Positions 63,403 to 64,000 of a DNA stretch of 64,000 bases are shown one piece after another. The translations under genes were made by a program, and so were the position numbers. Location of the stretch: positions 124,001 through 188,000 of the forward strand of contig QHWB01000052.1 in the NCBI GenBank assembly GCA_003222395.1, in the 5' to 3' direction. Numbering within the stretch: the first letter of the stretch is position 1; every line of letters begins with the position of its first letter. The DNA is from Acidobacteriota bacterium. Lineage in GTDB: Bacteria; Acidobacteriota; Vicinamibacteria; Vicinamibacterales; CAVVIG01. Below the pieces are notes generated by a model, which had not been told where the DNA came from, made no database searches, and saw only the letters and a list, made by a program, of their open reading frames with translations.

Positions 63403-64000
63403 CTACTGTGCGCGCGCGAGACCGGCCTGCGCGCACTCGTCGACGACGGTGAGGTAGCGCTGAACGCCGCTCGTGCCGATCACGTACGGATGAGGCTCGC
63501 CGGGCTTGCGCCGCTCGAGCGCAGGAAGCTTGGTTTTCGATCCGTCGAAGATGGTGTGGTTCGAGATGAGCACGTCGGCGCCCGCTTTCGCGGTGACTTC
63601 CTTGAACCGGCGCGCCGACCTGCTGTAGGTCTCGAACCAGAAACGCGCGGGGCGATCCGGTGTGATGTATGCGGATTGATTCGCCATCCAGTTGAACGCC
63701 GTGCCGCCCCACGACGCCGCGACGTGCGGCGTGCCGTGGTCGGTCACCGGAAACACGGTCGACAGCGTGCCGAGCGTGTGGCCGGGCGTCGCGTAGATCG
63801 TGATGGTGGTGTCGCCGAGCGTGAGCTTCTGTCCGTCGGTGGCCACCAGATCGCGGCGCGGCCTGGTGCCGTTGCTGCGATCGAGCAGGTCCCAGTCGGC
63901 CGCGCCGAGGAGCACGTGCGCGTTGAAGCGATCCTGAAGGTACTTCGCGCCGCCGGAATGATCGGAGTGCCCGTGGCTGACGATCACATACTTGATCGTC
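63403..64000 (-). CDS. MBL-fold metallo-hydrolase, 5' end outside the window
   Basis: The C-terminal 198 residues or so of an MBL protein are present. The first metal motif is VIVSHGHSDHSGGAKYL (HxHxDH), followed by AHVLLGAADW, IYATPGHTLGTLSTVFPV with the third His and a terminal ADVLISNHTIFDGSKTKL. This arrangement resembles subclass B3-like enzymes and related hydrolases. The stop is TAG at 63403. Start and signal peptide are not visible. Confidence 0.88.
   Translation of the reverse strand, partial: TIKYVIVSHGHSDHSGGAKYLQDRFNAHVLLGAADWDLLDRSNGTRPRRDLVATDGQKLTLGDTTITIYATPGHTLGTLSTVFPVTDHGTPHVAASWGGTAFNWMANQSAYITPDRPARFWFETYSRSARRFKEVTAKAGADVLISNHTIFDGSKTKLPALERRKPGEPHPYVIGTSGVQRYLTVVDECAQAGLARAQ

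Overview
The window is high-GC bacterial DNA. Its gene content suggests Acidobacteriota, probably a soil Vicinamibacteria-like lineage. The reasons are several Oar-type TonB-dependent receptors with an N-terminal carboxypeptidase-regulatory-like domain, a DUF1549/DUF1553 (PSD1) cytochrome-like protein, DUF6152, PQQ/GSDH-type secreted dehydrogenases, PEP-CTERM sorting, and many dispersed palindromic repeats. The taxonomic call is inference from gene families. No rRNA, tRNA or CRISPR array was seen.

Layout. 0-6 kb: a partial PSD1 protein, a Tat-like alpha/beta hydrolase, and a minus-strand set of secreted proteins (DUF6152, unknown, GSDH-like). 6-8 kb: a truncated APC permease, a PEP-CTERM protein, and a thioredoxin-like gene interrupted by one in-frame TGA. 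8-16 kb: a DASS-type transporter, a LolD/MacB-like ATPase and FtsX-type permease, and a beta-propeller gene. 16-28 kb: a lipoprotein, two divergent TonB receptors, a second beta-propeller gene and a hydrolase. 28-34 kb: a compact MoxR/DUF58/VWA (Bat-like) operon whose members mostly overlap by ATGA. 34-44 kb: a third TonB receptor, a third beta-propeller gene, an MBL hydrolase, a bicupin and a metal-binding-domain protein. 44-62 kb: an aromatic-acid catabolic region with a GntR regulator, two class II aldolases, a Zn dehydrogenase, two dihydroxyphthalate-decarboxylase-like proteins, a complete three-part Rieske oxygenase system, an HpcH aldolase, amidohydrolases, a flavin monooxygenase and a PanB-like protein. 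51.9-53.1 kb is a lower-GC islet with a frameshifted dcd. 58-64 kb holds hicB with a broken hicA, a degraded TonB receptor and a partial MBL protein.

The main discovery is a set of four probable selenoprotein genes. A secreted thioredoxin-like protein reads Sec-Pro-Thr-Cys if its in-frame TGA is decoded, and a 6-bp hairpin with a GGU loop starts 16 nt after that TGA. Three paralogous secreted beta-propeller proteins each carry one TGA at exactly the same point (after Leu-Val-Pro-Asn). In each the reading frame continues for about 290-310 more residues, and the same 19-nt hairpin (loop GGC or GGU) begins exactly 23 nt after the TGA. The distance and loop agree with bacterial SECIS rules. TGA is an ordinary terminator in many genes here, so the code is not reassigned. 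Two of the four lie at the ends of one co-oriented gene run with an ABC exporter and a DASS transporter, and each of the three beta-propeller genes lies beside or close to a TonB receptor gene. selA/selB/selC/selD are not in the window, so Sec decoding remains a strong inference, not a proof.
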